Source: Balamuthia mandrillaris
Lineage: Eukaryota > Discosea > Longamoebia > Balamuthiidae
Direction of reading: 5' to 3'
DNA: 59,668 bases
NCBI GenBank assembly: GCA_031835245.1
Contig: JAVKOQ010000226.1
Coordinates: 25,001-84,668 of the forward strand
Numbering within the stretch: position 1 is the first letter of the stretch; each line of letters begins with the position of its first letter. The position numbers and the translations under genes were made by a program. Below are positions 22,959 through 34,564 of this stretch, one piece after another. The notes below the pieces were generated by a model that was not told where the DNA came from, searched no databases, and worked only from the letters and a program-made list of their open reading frames with translations.

Positions 22959-25900
22959 ATGAGCAGCACTCGACAGAGCGGCACCGCCAACAAAGGCTTC
23001 CTCTCCGCGTTGGCCCTCTGGAACGCCCTCCTCTACAAGGACGTGGGGCAGGGCCGTTCCCTCCTGCGCACCACCGGGGCCTGGCTCCTCCTCGGCGGCT
23101 GCTCCCTGGCCGCCGTCTCCCTGGTCCGCCGTCGCCTCCGCCAGCAACGCCGCCAGGCCCTCCTCCAGCTGCCCCTCCGCTTGGCCTCCTCCCGCTTCGA
23201 CTACGTGATCATCGGCGGCGGCTCCGCGGGCTGCGCCCTCGCCAACCGCCTCTCCGAGGACCGCGAGGTCACGGTGCTCCTGCTGGAGGCCGGCCCGCCG
23301 GAGAGCCACCACCCCGCCATCGCCGTGCCCGCCGCCGCCATCACCCTGCAGAAGACGGAGGTGGACTGGCAGTTCATGACCACCCCGCAGAAGGGCACCA
23401 ACGGGAGGGTTCACCATTGGCCCCGTGGAAAAGTGTGAGTATACTCTATTTGTTGGCGTCGTCAACCTTTTCGACCTTTTTGATGTTTTTCTTTTCTTCT
23501 CTTCTCTCTTTTTTGCCTTCTTTTTTTAAAACTTTTATTCGTTTCTTGTTCTTGTTCTTGTTCTTGTTCTTGTTCTTGTTCTTGTTCTTCTTGTTCTTGT
23601 TCTTGTTCTTGTTCTTGTTCTTGTTCTTCTTCTTCTTCTTCTTCTTCTTCTTCTTCTTCTTCTTCTTCCTCTTCGTCTTCTTCTTCTTCTTCTTCTTCTT
23701 CTTCTTGTTCTTGTTCTTGTTCTGTTCTTTCTTCTTCTTCTTCTTCTTCTTCTTCTTCTTCTTCTTCTTGTTCTTGTTCTTCTTGTTCTTCTTCTTGTTC
23801 TTCTTCTTCTTCTTCTGCTTCTCTTCCTTTTCTCTCGTTCTCTCCCCTTGCTCGCTTGTTTTCTCTTTTCTCTCCTCATCTTGTTCTCCCTCATCCTCAT
23901 TCGTTTCTTCCCACCTTCGTTCTCTTTTTGTGCAAACGAAACCGTAGGTTGGGAGGATGTGGCGCTCTCAACTGGATGCTCTACGTCAGAGGCAACGCCG
24001 AGGACTACAACCTGTGGAGCAATTACTTTGGCTGCGAGGGATGGTCCTACGATGATGTGCTGCCCTACTTCCTCAAGTCGGAGGACCTCGTGGCCCCCTC
24101 TCCCACCAACCCTACTTTTGGAGAGCACGTGCCTCGCCCTGAGGCTGGTTTTCATGGAAGCGGAGGTCCTTTCACTATCTCCTATGTCCAAGATATCAAT
24201 CCTGTTGCGAGGTTCGCTTTTTCTTATGCGATGTTTTATGTTTATGTTTCTTCGTGCTTCTTCTAAGTAAGTCGCATTCATCATTGCTCATTCTTCCCAC
24301 TATCTTTGGTTTTTTTTCTATCTTTTTTTTTTTGAAACACAAAAGAGCATTTGTAGAAGCAGGAGAACATATCGAAGGTGGAGGCATCAACAACGACTAC
24401 AACGGAAACAGCCAATTAGGCTTTGCGTTCGCACAGATGAACGTGCGTAACGGACGTCGCTGCAGCCCAGCTTATTGCTTCCTTGACGCCAAAGTTCGTG
24501 GCCGACCAAACTTGACCGTCTGTCCTAACGCTCATGTCACTCGCATCCTCTTCAACGAACAAAACCAAGCCACTGGTGTCGAGTTCAGGTATCGTTTCGT
24601 TTGTTAACTTTCATTAGGATTTTTCTACTTTAGCACCTTCTTTTTAATGCATATTTGCCTTCGATATGACAAAGAGCAAAAGCTGATGACTACAGGACTA
24701 CAATAACGGTGGAGGCAGCGGAGGAGGTCATTCTCTCAGCTGGTTCTGTTGGCTCTCCACATATTCTCATGTTGAGCGGTGTAGGACCAAAGGAACATTT
24801 GGAGGAGAAAGGTGTCCCTCTCGTTCATGATCTCCCGGCAGTAGGACAACACATGCAAGACCACATCTTTTGCATGCTTAATTTTGAGTGCTTAAAGCCT
24901 ATTACAGTCAAGAAGGAGTTGTTGGGCGTACGTCCTTTAACTCTTTCCTCTGTCTTTCTTCTTCATTATCATCTTCTTGTTCTTTCTCTTCTGCTCCTCC
25001 TCTTCCCTCCTTCTCTTCCTCTTCGCTTTTGTATTGCCGGTTCTTTTATTTTTGCAAAAAGACTTACTTACCTACTTTTACATTCCTTTTTTAAAAAGAG
25101 CTTTTCCAACGTTCTTCAATACATGTTGTTCAAGAAAGGTCCGCTCGCCTCGCAAGGCCTTGAAGCAATGGCCTTTTTGAGGACGCCAACATGCGATCTG
25201 CCTTACCCTATTCCCGACCTGCAGATCCATTGCGTGCAAGCTGGTGCTAAGAGCCCTGATGCCACCCGCTTGTTCGGTTTGGAATATGACGAAAACGATG
25301 AGGATAACAACAAATTCATGTAAGTTTTTACTTTGTGCTTCCTTTTTGTGTTCTTCATTCGTCTTTCATAAACTAAACGTCTTCCGGACAGGTTTATGCT
25401 GATTCCAACATTGCTGCATCCTCGAAGCAAAGGCAGCGTTACTCTGGCTAGTGCAGATCCGATGGCTGCTCCCGTCATCGATCCATGCTACCTCAATCAT
25501 GAGCAGGACGTGCAATCATTGCTTGAAGGCATGAAGATTGCTCGCCAAGTCGTGCGAACTCCAGCTTTCAAAGACCTAGCGTTAGTTTATTTTTCTCCCT
25601 CCCTTTCTTCTGCCCTGTCCTTGCTTATGTCCTCTTCCGCCTCTCTTGTTATACCTGACCTGTTCTCCTTGTTCTCCGCAGAGGCCAGGAACTGTTGGAA
25701 AAGGCCTTGGCACAGCAGTACCCACCTGATTCGGATGAGTACTTGCTGGAGGTACTTCGCAAGAAGGTGGTCACGGTATATCACCCTGTTGGCACTTGCA
25801 GGATGGGTCAAGAGGTTAAGGACTCTGTTGTGGATTCCCGTCTTCGTGTCCACGGTCTTGCAAAACTGGTATCTCTAGCGTTCTGTCTTTGTAAGCTACT

Positions 25901-26067
25901 TTTTTTCTTTAGTTCCTTTCTCACGCAGGAAACAATAACAGAGGGTGGTGGATGCAAGCATCATGCCAGAAATTATCAGCGGCAATACGCATGCTCCTGC
26001 CATCATGATTGCGGAGAAAGCCGCCGATATGATCAAAGAGGAACGTCGCATGCGATCTGCCAACTAA
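22959..26067 (+). CDS. GMC oxidoreductase (choline dehydrogenase-like)
   Basis: Eight exons (22959-23434, 23948-24211, 24346-24588, 24696-24927, 25099-25319, 25392-25580, 25682-25868, 25942-26067) give 645 residues. After an N-terminal hydrophobic segment (about residues 38-56) that may be a membrane anchor or targeting signal come the FAD-binding [10 protein letters not shown] motif, the [15 protein letters not shown] signature, the [16 protein letters not shown] signature, and the C-terminal HPVGTCRMG and [19 protein letters not shown] motifs that hold the active-site pair. The common Asn of NTNAP is His here, as in a His-His pair. The enzyme should oxidise an alcohol using FAD, but the substrate is not readable. 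Intron 1 holds a 290-base TTC/TTCTTG repeat. The stop is 32 bases from the convergent CorA gene. Confidence 0.9.
23540..23830. repeat. TTC / TTCTTG microsatellite in GMC gene intron 1
   Basis: About 290 bases of TTC, TTCTTG and TTGTTC units occupy the first intron. The Phe/Leu-rich and Arg-rich open frames across it are repeat artefacts. Confidence 0.9.
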
Positions 26068-26099
26068 AAGAACGGAAATGTAAACACAAGTTTCTCTTG

Positions 26100-29000
26100 T
26101 TATTCATCAGTAAAGGAGGCTTGACTATCCCACCGAATGGGTCTGAAGCCTCTCCGTTGTTGTCTCCCAGCAGCACCACCAGCACCCATAATGCTGGTTG
26201 GCTCTTTGTGATAGTTGCCACCACCAGTGCTCCACATCGGATACGACGAGAACAGAGAAGCGCTCGAAGACGCTGTAGACAAGGAAGCAGGAATCGATGA
26301 AGAGGACATCTCCGACTCCCATGAGTCCTTCAACCCTCTTCGTCCCCATTCGTGACTCGCTCTTCCGCTGCTGCCGCTCTCACCACCAACTTCCGTTTGG
26401 CTTTCGTTGTCTGTGTGTAGGTGATGGTTACTGGTTGAAGTTGAAGGAGCATTGTTACCGTTGAAGTAGTCGGTGTGTGGCAAGAGAGTGTATCCATGCA
26501 TCCGCTTACGGGCTTGTTTCAGCGGCAGTCGTGTCCAATAGTTGATGGCGAAGAGGAGGAGCAGAATGACGATGGATACGCCGCTCGTAATGAGGATGAT
26601 GTACCAAAAGGGTACGTCGATGGGTAAATCTTCCACGTTCATTCCAAACACTCCTGAAACGATCACGATTGGTAACGCGATGGCACCTATTTTTGTTGTG
26701 CATGTAAGGTATACATGAATGGATGAATGGAGAAGGAGAGGGAGAGAACAAACCAATCACAGAAATAAAGTTTTGCAACCGTTTGTTTTGATTGTCCTTC
26801 AGCTTTTGCTCTTCTGCTCGCAGCAGACGTTCTCTCTTGGACTCAGCCTTCTCCTTGTACTTTAGCCGACGCTGCTCCTCCAGAAAGCCAGACTCAACGA
26901 TGCCTAACACGCCACGAATCTCTTCGCTCAACTCCATTCGATACGCAGGGATACCGTAGACCTTCCTGAGGGTAGAGAAGAAATGGGCGTACTCGGAGAG
27001 ACCCCCACAGTCATCGCTGCTCATGCCCAGAGAGTAACGCAGCATCAGCGTGGCGAGGTCCCGCAGCTGTGTTCGATAGGCCTTCAAGCCCTCAAAACCT
27101 GTCTCTGATTCCAACTTGAGATTTTCAGCCTGATAGGCTGCTAAATTGGATAGCTCAAGCAATACTACTCGTTCGCCATGCCTTTGTTTTGTTTGTGTAA
27201 GAAAGAGGAGAGAAGAACGATGAAAGAAATAGAAGATGAAAGAAAAGCATACACATGTTGACCAAGGACCAAATAAATGCCTTGGAAAAGTTGAGGCCAG
27301 GTTTGGGTCTCAAAGTGAATGTTCTTGCTATTGATGGGCCAACTCAAGGCGACGGTGCCCTCTCTTGCAATTCCAATGTAACGGTTGAACCGTGGAATGA
27401 GCACCTGGTCCAATTGTTTGTGTTTAGCCATTGCATCAGGCGGTGGCGGCCTGTTGCCTTGTCCGTAGGCTGTTTAACAATCAGAGAAAAGGTTACACAA
27501 ATTTTAACCGAAAAAGAGAAGGAAAAAAATCATACCCCGCCGCAAATGGAACAGATATTCTTTTATTTCTTCTTCGTCCATTTCTCTGTCCACAACTACT
27601 GTCGTATGATGGTTCGCGTACTGCAAGTAAGAGAGGAGAAATTAGAAGATAATGAGACATAAGATATGCGGAGAAAACGTACGACGCTCTGAATAATACG
27701 ATGAGGAGGCTGAGCAGGATCCTCATCGGTGAAATGCAATAACCAGTCTCCGATTTCGGTCAGAGAAATTGGATTGTCTTCGTATCTAAAAGGAGCATTC
27801 GCAAGAATGAAAGAATTAAAGAAATGAACAAAAGGAAAGGGGAAACGTAAAGCCAGGAGGAAGAGGAGAGACGTACAAAGCAGTAGCAAGCAAGCCCAAA
27901 CATTCATGATGCTCTTCATCATAATCGCTCTGACTATCTTCCACCACAAGAGATCTTCGTTTCGTTAGCCGAAGGGAACGTGCATCCAGACTGTTATCGC
28001 TTCTTCTTTGTTGTAGACTGGGTGAAAGAATAGCAGCCAATTCAAATTCTTCGTGCTCTTTACCATCGCTGCTATCTTCATCGTCGTTGGCGCCTGCTCC
28101 ATAGCGACGTATATCGCTACTATCTGAGTTGATGCTGTAAGATCGAGCAGGGGCAGAACTGCTCGTCTTCCGGATAAGCGAGTCGCCTTCTTCTCCCTCA
28201 TCGCCCTCTTTTCTGCCAAAGGGTTTGAAAGGAAAGTCATCGTCTGTTCTCCGCCTATCTTTTCGCAGCTTCTTCTTTTTCTTCTTCTTTTTGTCCCGTT
28301 TTGATTTGGATTTCTTTGAAGAGAACGAAGGACCAAGCGTCCATCCTAAGAAGAGATCCGTGACACAATGCCGAAACTTGGAGAGAAAGAGCAAAGTTCT
28401 GAGCTCATCCAAGCTGAGACCCGAGTTATTGGTCAACCAGTTCAAATGGAAGATGAGGAGCCCCGTTCCTAAAGGATAGAATACTAACTCTACATCTGTA
28501 ATATCCGCATTGAACGAGACCAACGAAGAAGAGGATGTGGAAGAAGAATCAAAGGTTGCTTGATAGTACTCTTCACCACTTGCGCTAGCAGCACTGGTAT
28601 CATATTCTTCTTCTTCTCTGTCTCCTTCCTGAATGTCAGGACTGGGAGGATTCTCTCCCTCCGAGAATTCGCTGGGCAGAAAGGAGTCATGCTCGTTTTC
28701 ACTGTCGGTGGAAGAAAAGTTGTCCTCGTCTTCCTTTTGGACATAGGCCCAAAGCTTTGGCCTCGGAAAGAGCGTTCGCAGGGCGTAATCTGTCAACCGA
28801 ACCTTGCGCGACTTCCAAACTGGTTGAAACTCCGAAGACGATGAACCTGGTTGATGACCAGTTTGTTGATGATGAGTATGAGAGCTTTGGTGTGAGTTTG
28901 AAGCGGAGTTATTATCACTAGATGAAGGGCCGGCGTTAGTAGAAGCATGAGCCGAGTCTGCTGTGTTGGAGTAAAACGTGTCGTAGCGTGTGTTTTGGTG

Positions 29001-30884
29001 GAGGCGAGCATAGTAGAGGTGTCGTTCCTTCCAACCAACCATTTGCCGGAACTGAGGGTTCAGCTTAGCCACCTCCATTGGCAGCTTGTCGGTTATTTCC
29101 CAAAGTGGCACCGCTTCGCCTGTCTCTGCATCGATTATGCGTCTTGCTAATAGCTTTTCTATCCAATACCCTGGTGGCTTCCTGTTTAGTCGAGGGTTTT
29201 AACATTACAAGTCGGAATAAAGAAGAACAAGAAGACGAATAAGCAGAGAAGCAGAACAATGATGACAGAAGTACGGAGAAATAAAATCCCGGACCTCAAA
29301 TCATCCCACGTGACAGAGAAAATAAGGGCAGTCTTCGCCACTAAGCAATTGTACTCATAGGACTCTTCACCTTCCTCCGGTTGTTGCTCTGCTGTTTGCT
29401 CTTGTTGCTGCGGCTGCGCTTGTCCTTCTTCATGCTCTTCCTCTTCCTCCATTTCTCCCGCTGGCAACTGTTGTGGTGGTAAAATAGGAGCGAAACTTTC
29501 TCCTTCCTTCAGCAGAGCCTTTGCCTTCGCTTTCTCTCTTTTTCGCTCCTTTTGTCTTCGCTCCCGCCGCATTCGTTTCATCTTTCTTCTCGCACGTATC
29601 TCGCTCAGTTCTAGATGTGTAGGACCAATGATTGTGCTTCCCTTTCCTTCCTCTTCTTCCTCCTCTTCCTCCTCTTCCCATTCAAAGAATTCTCCCTCTT
29701 CCTCTTCTCCTTTTTCTTCTTCCTTCGTTTTCTTTGGTTCTGCTGCCCCTCTCTTTCCCTCAATCTCTTTCTTTTTCTCGTCCTTCTTCTCTTCCTTTTC
29801 TTTAGTTTCTGCTGCTTCTTCTTCTTCTTCTTCTCCTTTCTTGCCAAGTCTAACGCCACTATCAGATGAAAGCAACCTACGACCAGAAACCGGTCGTACC
29901 TCTCCAAACGAAAAGCTTTTCCGCATGACTGGCACCAAGAGACCCTGTTGTGCCTGTTTGCGAGGTGAAGGCGGTCCTGCTGCACCTCCTCCTGCTGTCG
30001 TGGAAGAGGTGGCTGCGGTGCCAGTTGTCGTAGAAGAGGCGAGAGGAGTAATGGAAGAGAGGAGAGGTATGGCGCTGAGGAGCGGCTTCTGTTGTTGCCG
30101 CTGTTTTCGTTTCTGTTTGTCCCGCAAGATGGCCTTTTTGCTCAGTAGCAACGTTCCATCCGCATCTGAGAAACGAGAAAAGAATAAGAGAAGATAGAGA
30201 GAGTGAGAAGAGAGGAGAGGGAAGAGGGAAGTAAGCGAGTGAACGTGTGAGGTGATGAGAGAAGATAGGACAAAGAAGTGACACAAACAAAAAAGAGAGA
30301 AGAGAGAACAAAGACTAGAACATGGAGGAGGCAACGAAGACAGAAGAGAGTGAACTGAGGGGGGGGAGAGAGAGAGAGAAAGAGAGAAAGAAAGAAAAAA
30401 GGAGAAAAGAGAAGGAGAGACCATCTTCCATGTTTTCGCTCCTGGGTGTGGACTGGGCGCCACTGCTAGTGATGCCACCACCGCCTGCTCCAGCACCTCC
30501 AGCACCACCACCCCCAACAGCACCCGCAGCGACACGTCGATGGCTGAGCACAGGAGAGGTTTCCCGCCGTCGCACCCTTCTTGTTTCCGAGGTTGTTGTT
30601 GTGGTGCCAGTCGGAGAGGGCTCCTCTTCTCCAGGCAGGGTGTTGCTGGAAAAATGAACCCTGCCCTTTTTCTTGTCCTTGCTCTTCTTCACCTGCCCTC
30701 CTCCTTCGTTTGCTGGCACTGCTGTTGATGTGATCGATGTTGTGGTGGTGGTCGATGGAGCGACTGCGGTTGAGGTTGTCGTGGATGCCGCTGCTGGTTG
30801 AGTGCCACCGCTCACTCCGCCAGCAGGAGAAGCGGAAGGTGCTGATACCTCCTGTCGCGTTTTGTCTTCGGAAGGAGACGACAT
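26100..30884 (-). CDS. CorA-family Mg2+ transporter with a very long N-terminus
   Basis: Eight exons (30884-30422, 30165-29295, 29181-27877, 27785-27683, 27620-27536, 27469-27253, 27181-26754, 26686-26100) give 1352 residues, two to four times the usual CorA/Mrs2/Alr length. The diagnostic GMN motif (near 1172) closes a first membrane helix, and a second helix follows at about 1183-1205, as in all CorA channels. A long helical region before it has the EYLFHLRR, SLTEIGDWLLHF and YRTQLRDLATLML helices typical of the cytosolic funnel. The first 450 residues are Thr/Ser/Gly-rich and then Lys/Glu-rich, and a Ser-rich tail follows the second helix. This most likely makes a pentameric Mg2+ channel, with plasma-membrane or organelle placement unknown. 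Nearest in style to fungal Alr/Mnr proteins. Confidence 0.85.
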
Positions 30885-31381
30885 GGTTTTTTCATTTACT
30901 GCCCCCCCGCCGGCCGCAAAACTGGATAGTGCAACTACAAACAACAATTTGAAAAAGTGGTTCTTGTTTTCTTCCTTTTTGTTTTATTTTTTCTTCTTTC
31001 GATGGTTTTTTTAAGGTGATTTCAGACGGAAATTACACCAAAAGAAGACAGAAAGTCCGGAGATAACCTGTTAATTTCCCCTGACGTCATCGGTTCTGCT
31101 GGGATTGGGTGGCCGCAAAACTCCGGCCAGATCACCCCACTAAAAAAGTAAAATAAAGATAAGGTTAGGGTTACTCCTCGCATTAGGGTTTGTTCCACTC
31201 GACCCTAAATTATTGGCAATTAATTCCTTATCGTGACCTGTGCCCTCCTATGTCTCTCTAGCTCTTCCCACCACCGTTTCCATTGTCTTTCTCTACTTCT
31301 CTCCTTCTTTTTCTCTCTCCTTCTCTCTCTCTCTCTCTCTCTCCTTGTTCTTGCTTTTTTACAGCTCATTTCATTTATTGC
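30885..31381. promoter_or_regulatory. Upstream region of the CorA gene
   Basis: No gene lies between the C2 protein stop and the CorA start. TGACGTCA, a perfect CREB/ATF-type palindrome, is at 31082-31089. Two telomere-like TTAGGGTT boxes occur at 31164-31172 and 31182-31190. A CT microsatellite near 31325-31343 lies just beyond the C2 gene stop. A regulatory role is inferred from position only. Confidence 0.4.
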
Positions 31382-32624
31382 TTATTGACCTCCCTCAATG
31401 CCGGCAGCTAAAGCCTTGCCAAACTTCTTAAATCCCTTCTTGGCCTTCTTCTTGTTCTTGTCGGACTGCGTCTTGGCAAACTTGAGCTGTCCCTTCTTGT
31501 TGACCTTGTAGCCAGTTGGCACTGGGCCCATGTGTGTCGCGGGCAGCTGCTCCGTTGGGGGATAGCCCTGGAACTGGCCTGGAGGGTAGCCAAAGTCGAC
31601 GGCGGTGATGCCGACGTGGATGTCCCCCTGGGAGACTCCTTGCAGCTTGAACCAACGGTCCTTTTCTAAGCCTTGGATGAGGCCACCCAACTGATAAGCG
31701 GTTTGTTTGAGAGAAGAAACGGGAAAAGAAGACGCTATTAGTTAACAGAGGACGAGGAAGAGGAGAGGGTGATAGATGGAGAAGCAGAAGAGGAAGAGAA
31801 GACGGAAGAGAACAGCCAGAAGAGAAAATAAAATACAAGAAAAGAAAGAGGAATACACCACAAAACAATAGCTTGCATGCAACAAGAAAGAAAGAAACGA
31901 CAAGCAAGCAAGAAAGAGACAACAAGAAAGAGACGACAAGAAAGAAACGACAAGAACGAAAGAAAGAATAAGAAGTAAAAGCAAGAAGACGGAATAGAGG
32001 AGTACCGAAACAACAACACAGCCAAGGCGGTCATGAGAGCCTAGGGTACAAATGCAACAAACCGGGTTAATGGAGAAAGTCACGCTTGACAAAACAAAAC
32101 AAAACAAAAAACGAACGAAACCACAATAAGCAAATAAAAGAAGAGACAAAAGAAACAGAAACAAAGGAAAAATATACTTTTAAAAAAAAAAGAAAAGGGG
32201 GATATGTGCGTTACCGAAACGATCCCAGTCAAAGACCTGGAAGATGACCCATGGGTCAGAGAGGTCCCTCAAGGTCAGGTCAAAGCTCTGGTTGAAGGTG
32301 GGGCTGAGGGACTTCTTGATGGTCTCAGTCTTGACGGTGGTGCCCTCCACTGTTACCGTTACGTAGGGGTCGCTCTTGCCTTTGTTCATCAAAAATAAAA
32401 AACAAAAAGTAAAGTTTAAGGTTTGCCGTTTGCCCTGTCTCAAGTCCATGAAAGATGAGGGACAAAAAGAAAACAGACAACAAGGACCAGAGGAGCGCAA
32501 GAAGACCGAAACAAGAAAAATAAAAAGGAGAAGCGATCAGAAAAGAAAGAAAAGGGATACCGCCAACATCGGCAGCAATAAGGTGTTGGCACTCGATGAC
32601 TCGGATACGAATGGTGTAGGGCAT
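31382..32624 (-). CDS. Small C2-domain protein
   Basis: Four exons (32624-32561, 32379-32215, 32040-32006, 31690-31382) give 190 residues. One C2 domain fills about residues 1-110: IRVIECQHLIAADVGGKSDPYVTV, TETIKKSLSPTFNQSF, VFDWDRFGSHDRLG and DRWFKLQGV. Asp residues in the DVGGKSDPY and FDWDRFGSHD loops look able to bind Ca2+, so calcium-dependent membrane binding is likely. The rest is a YPPGQFQGYPP stretch and a Lys-rich tail with no known domain. Intron 3 (31691-32005) contains an AAGAAACGAC minisatellite also found in the gene at 36 kb. Exon 3 is only 35 bases. Confidence 0.82.
31880..31970. repeat. AAGAAAGAAACGAC minisatellite in a C2 gene intron
   Basis: Units of the type ACAAGAAAGAAACG repeat irregularly over about 90 bases of intron 3. 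The same unit makes up a much longer array in another gene at 36412-36760. Confidence 0.75.
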
Positions 32625-32856
32625 GTTCGCGTGTGCACGAAAGAATGGATGGTCGTGTACTGGTGGAGAAAAAACTTGGTGAAGAAGAAACCGACTTTGT
32701 CTGTTTTTATTATAGGTGAAATGATTGATCCGAAATATTATAATTATCTATCCCTTTTAAAGTAATTTTTATTGGAATTATCGATTAAATTCGGATGATA
32801 TCACGATTGACTTAATTAGGTAATGTTGAGGTCATACAAAATTCTTTGCATGCTTC

Positions 32857-33359
32857 TCATTCTTTGCTGCGCTCCTCTTCCTTCAGCAGAGAGGAGCGAT
32901 AGAACGAGTAGAACGTCTTGCTTCTGGCCCAGGTCTCGGTGGGGCTGCTGATGTCCAGCGTCTCTGGCGCAAAGAGTTGGACCGCGTTGTTCCTGTAGGC
33001 CTCGAGGAAGGAGGTGGCGACGTTACGGTTGAAGGCGTTGACGTTGGGGTGAGAGGCATACTCCTCCAACTTCATCCAGCGACATTCGCTGATCTCTGCT
33101 TCTTCTGCTGATAGCTCGAATGTTTGTGGCTCAAGCAGACCAACAAAGTACATATCAGCGTTGTCGAAAAGCTATATTTTGTGAAGAGAGCAATGAACAG
33201 ATGTTCGTTGATTGAATGAAGAAGGAAGAAGGAGGTACCATTGGATGAGTGTGACGAAAGAATAACAGGCCTTTAAACGTGGCTTTGACGCTGGTCTCCT
33301 CAAAGACCTCTCTACATACAGCATCACCTAACGGCTCTCCTAAAGGGTAAAGGGGAAGG

Positions 33360-33407
<48 letters not shown>

Positions 33408-33543
33408 AAGCAGTGAAACAAGATGAATGCTCCATCTTGGGAGGATATTAATGCATACCAGCTTGAACGTAGCCTCCTGGAAGTTTCCATTGTCGTGGTT
33501 TCTCTGCATAACGTTCTTTTGGTTTGTTTGTTTAGTCAGACAT

Positions 33544-33581
<38 letters not shown>

Positions 33582-34400
33582 AGTGAACTGATTACCTGAA
33601 ACAACTAACACTTCTTCTCGTTCTGGAGAGAAGACTAATCTAGCATTTATGGTCATCATCAGCTATATTCCACAAGGAAGAACAGGACACAATGAAAGAC
33701 AAGCAAGCTGAAGACACAAACACAAAGCAAAGACAAACCCTCCAGCGCCAATGGTGTGATGAGGCCCATCCGGCATAAGGCAAGGCCCATCGGCCAACCA
33801 CGTCGTGAGCCGCAATGCGTCTGGCTTTGCCGAGTGATATACGAACCCACACTTTGGTTTTTGAAAAGTGCAAAGTGCCAGCAGAACGAGAGAGAGAGAG
33901 AGAGAGAAGGAGAGAAGGAGAGACGAAAAGAACAAAGAGCAAGGAAATGAGAAAAGAGAAAAGAACAATCTGTTATCGAGAGAGAGAGAGAGAGAGAGAG
34001 AAGAAAAAGGAACAAGAAAGATAGAAAACCTTGACAGCAATAGGCACCAAAGCACAGAGCTGAATAGGAATGTTGAGCCAAATGCCTCTTCTGCCTTGTT
34101 TCTTCCATATCTCCAAGGAAGCTTTTTTTTGCAATGAATTTTTGTTTTCAAAAAAAAAGAGAACTCACGAAAAAGAAAGAACACAAGCACCAAACCTTGA
34201 AGACGCCTTCCAAATTCGATGGGATCGGTCGGTAACGCCGACTCCGTAATGGTCACCCCGTTGTAGAGGTTCACCACCCCTTCCAAAAGGGTGGGATGAT
34301 CACCGGAATCCAGCTCCTCCGCACCTTCCGTAACGATGTCGTCTCCCCTCGCCTCACCGACGTTCCGTCCGACCAACACTTGCTTGGAGGTTCCGTTCAT
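32857..34400 (-). CDS. NUDT6: Nudix hydrolase, NUDT6 type
   Basis: Seven exons (34400-34196, 34121-34030, 33851-33739, 33639-33596, 33503-33459, 33339-33239, 33171-32857) give 304 residues, close to human NUDT6 (316). The N-terminal pre-Nudix domain with WLNIPIQ and GFVYHSA precedes the PHHTIGAGGLV strand and the Nudix box GYVQAGEPLGDAVCREVFEE, followed by TSV where the consensus has x-Gly-hydrophobic. All acidic Nudix residues (E, R, EE) are kept. The family hydrolyses nucleoside diphosphate derivatives; the substrate here is unknown. Plant NUDT2/7/8-type enzymes share the same build. CT-sense microsatellites lie in several introns. It diverges from LARP7 across 164 bases. Confidence 0.88.
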
Positions 34401-34564
34401 CTCTCGATTTTATTGACTTTGTTTCCGTCCCGTACTTTCGCGACGACACGATTTTTTTCAAACGGGACGACACGGAGAATGTTCCGGGACGACATGATGC
34501 GCATACCAGGACGACATGAACAAACGGAAGAAAAAGAGAGAAAGAAAGCAGAAAAAGAAAGAAA

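Noticed and set aside
23417-24284. Phe/Leu-rich and Arg-rich open frames
   Set aside because: They are translations of the TTC/TTCTTG repeat in the GMC oxidoreductase intron.
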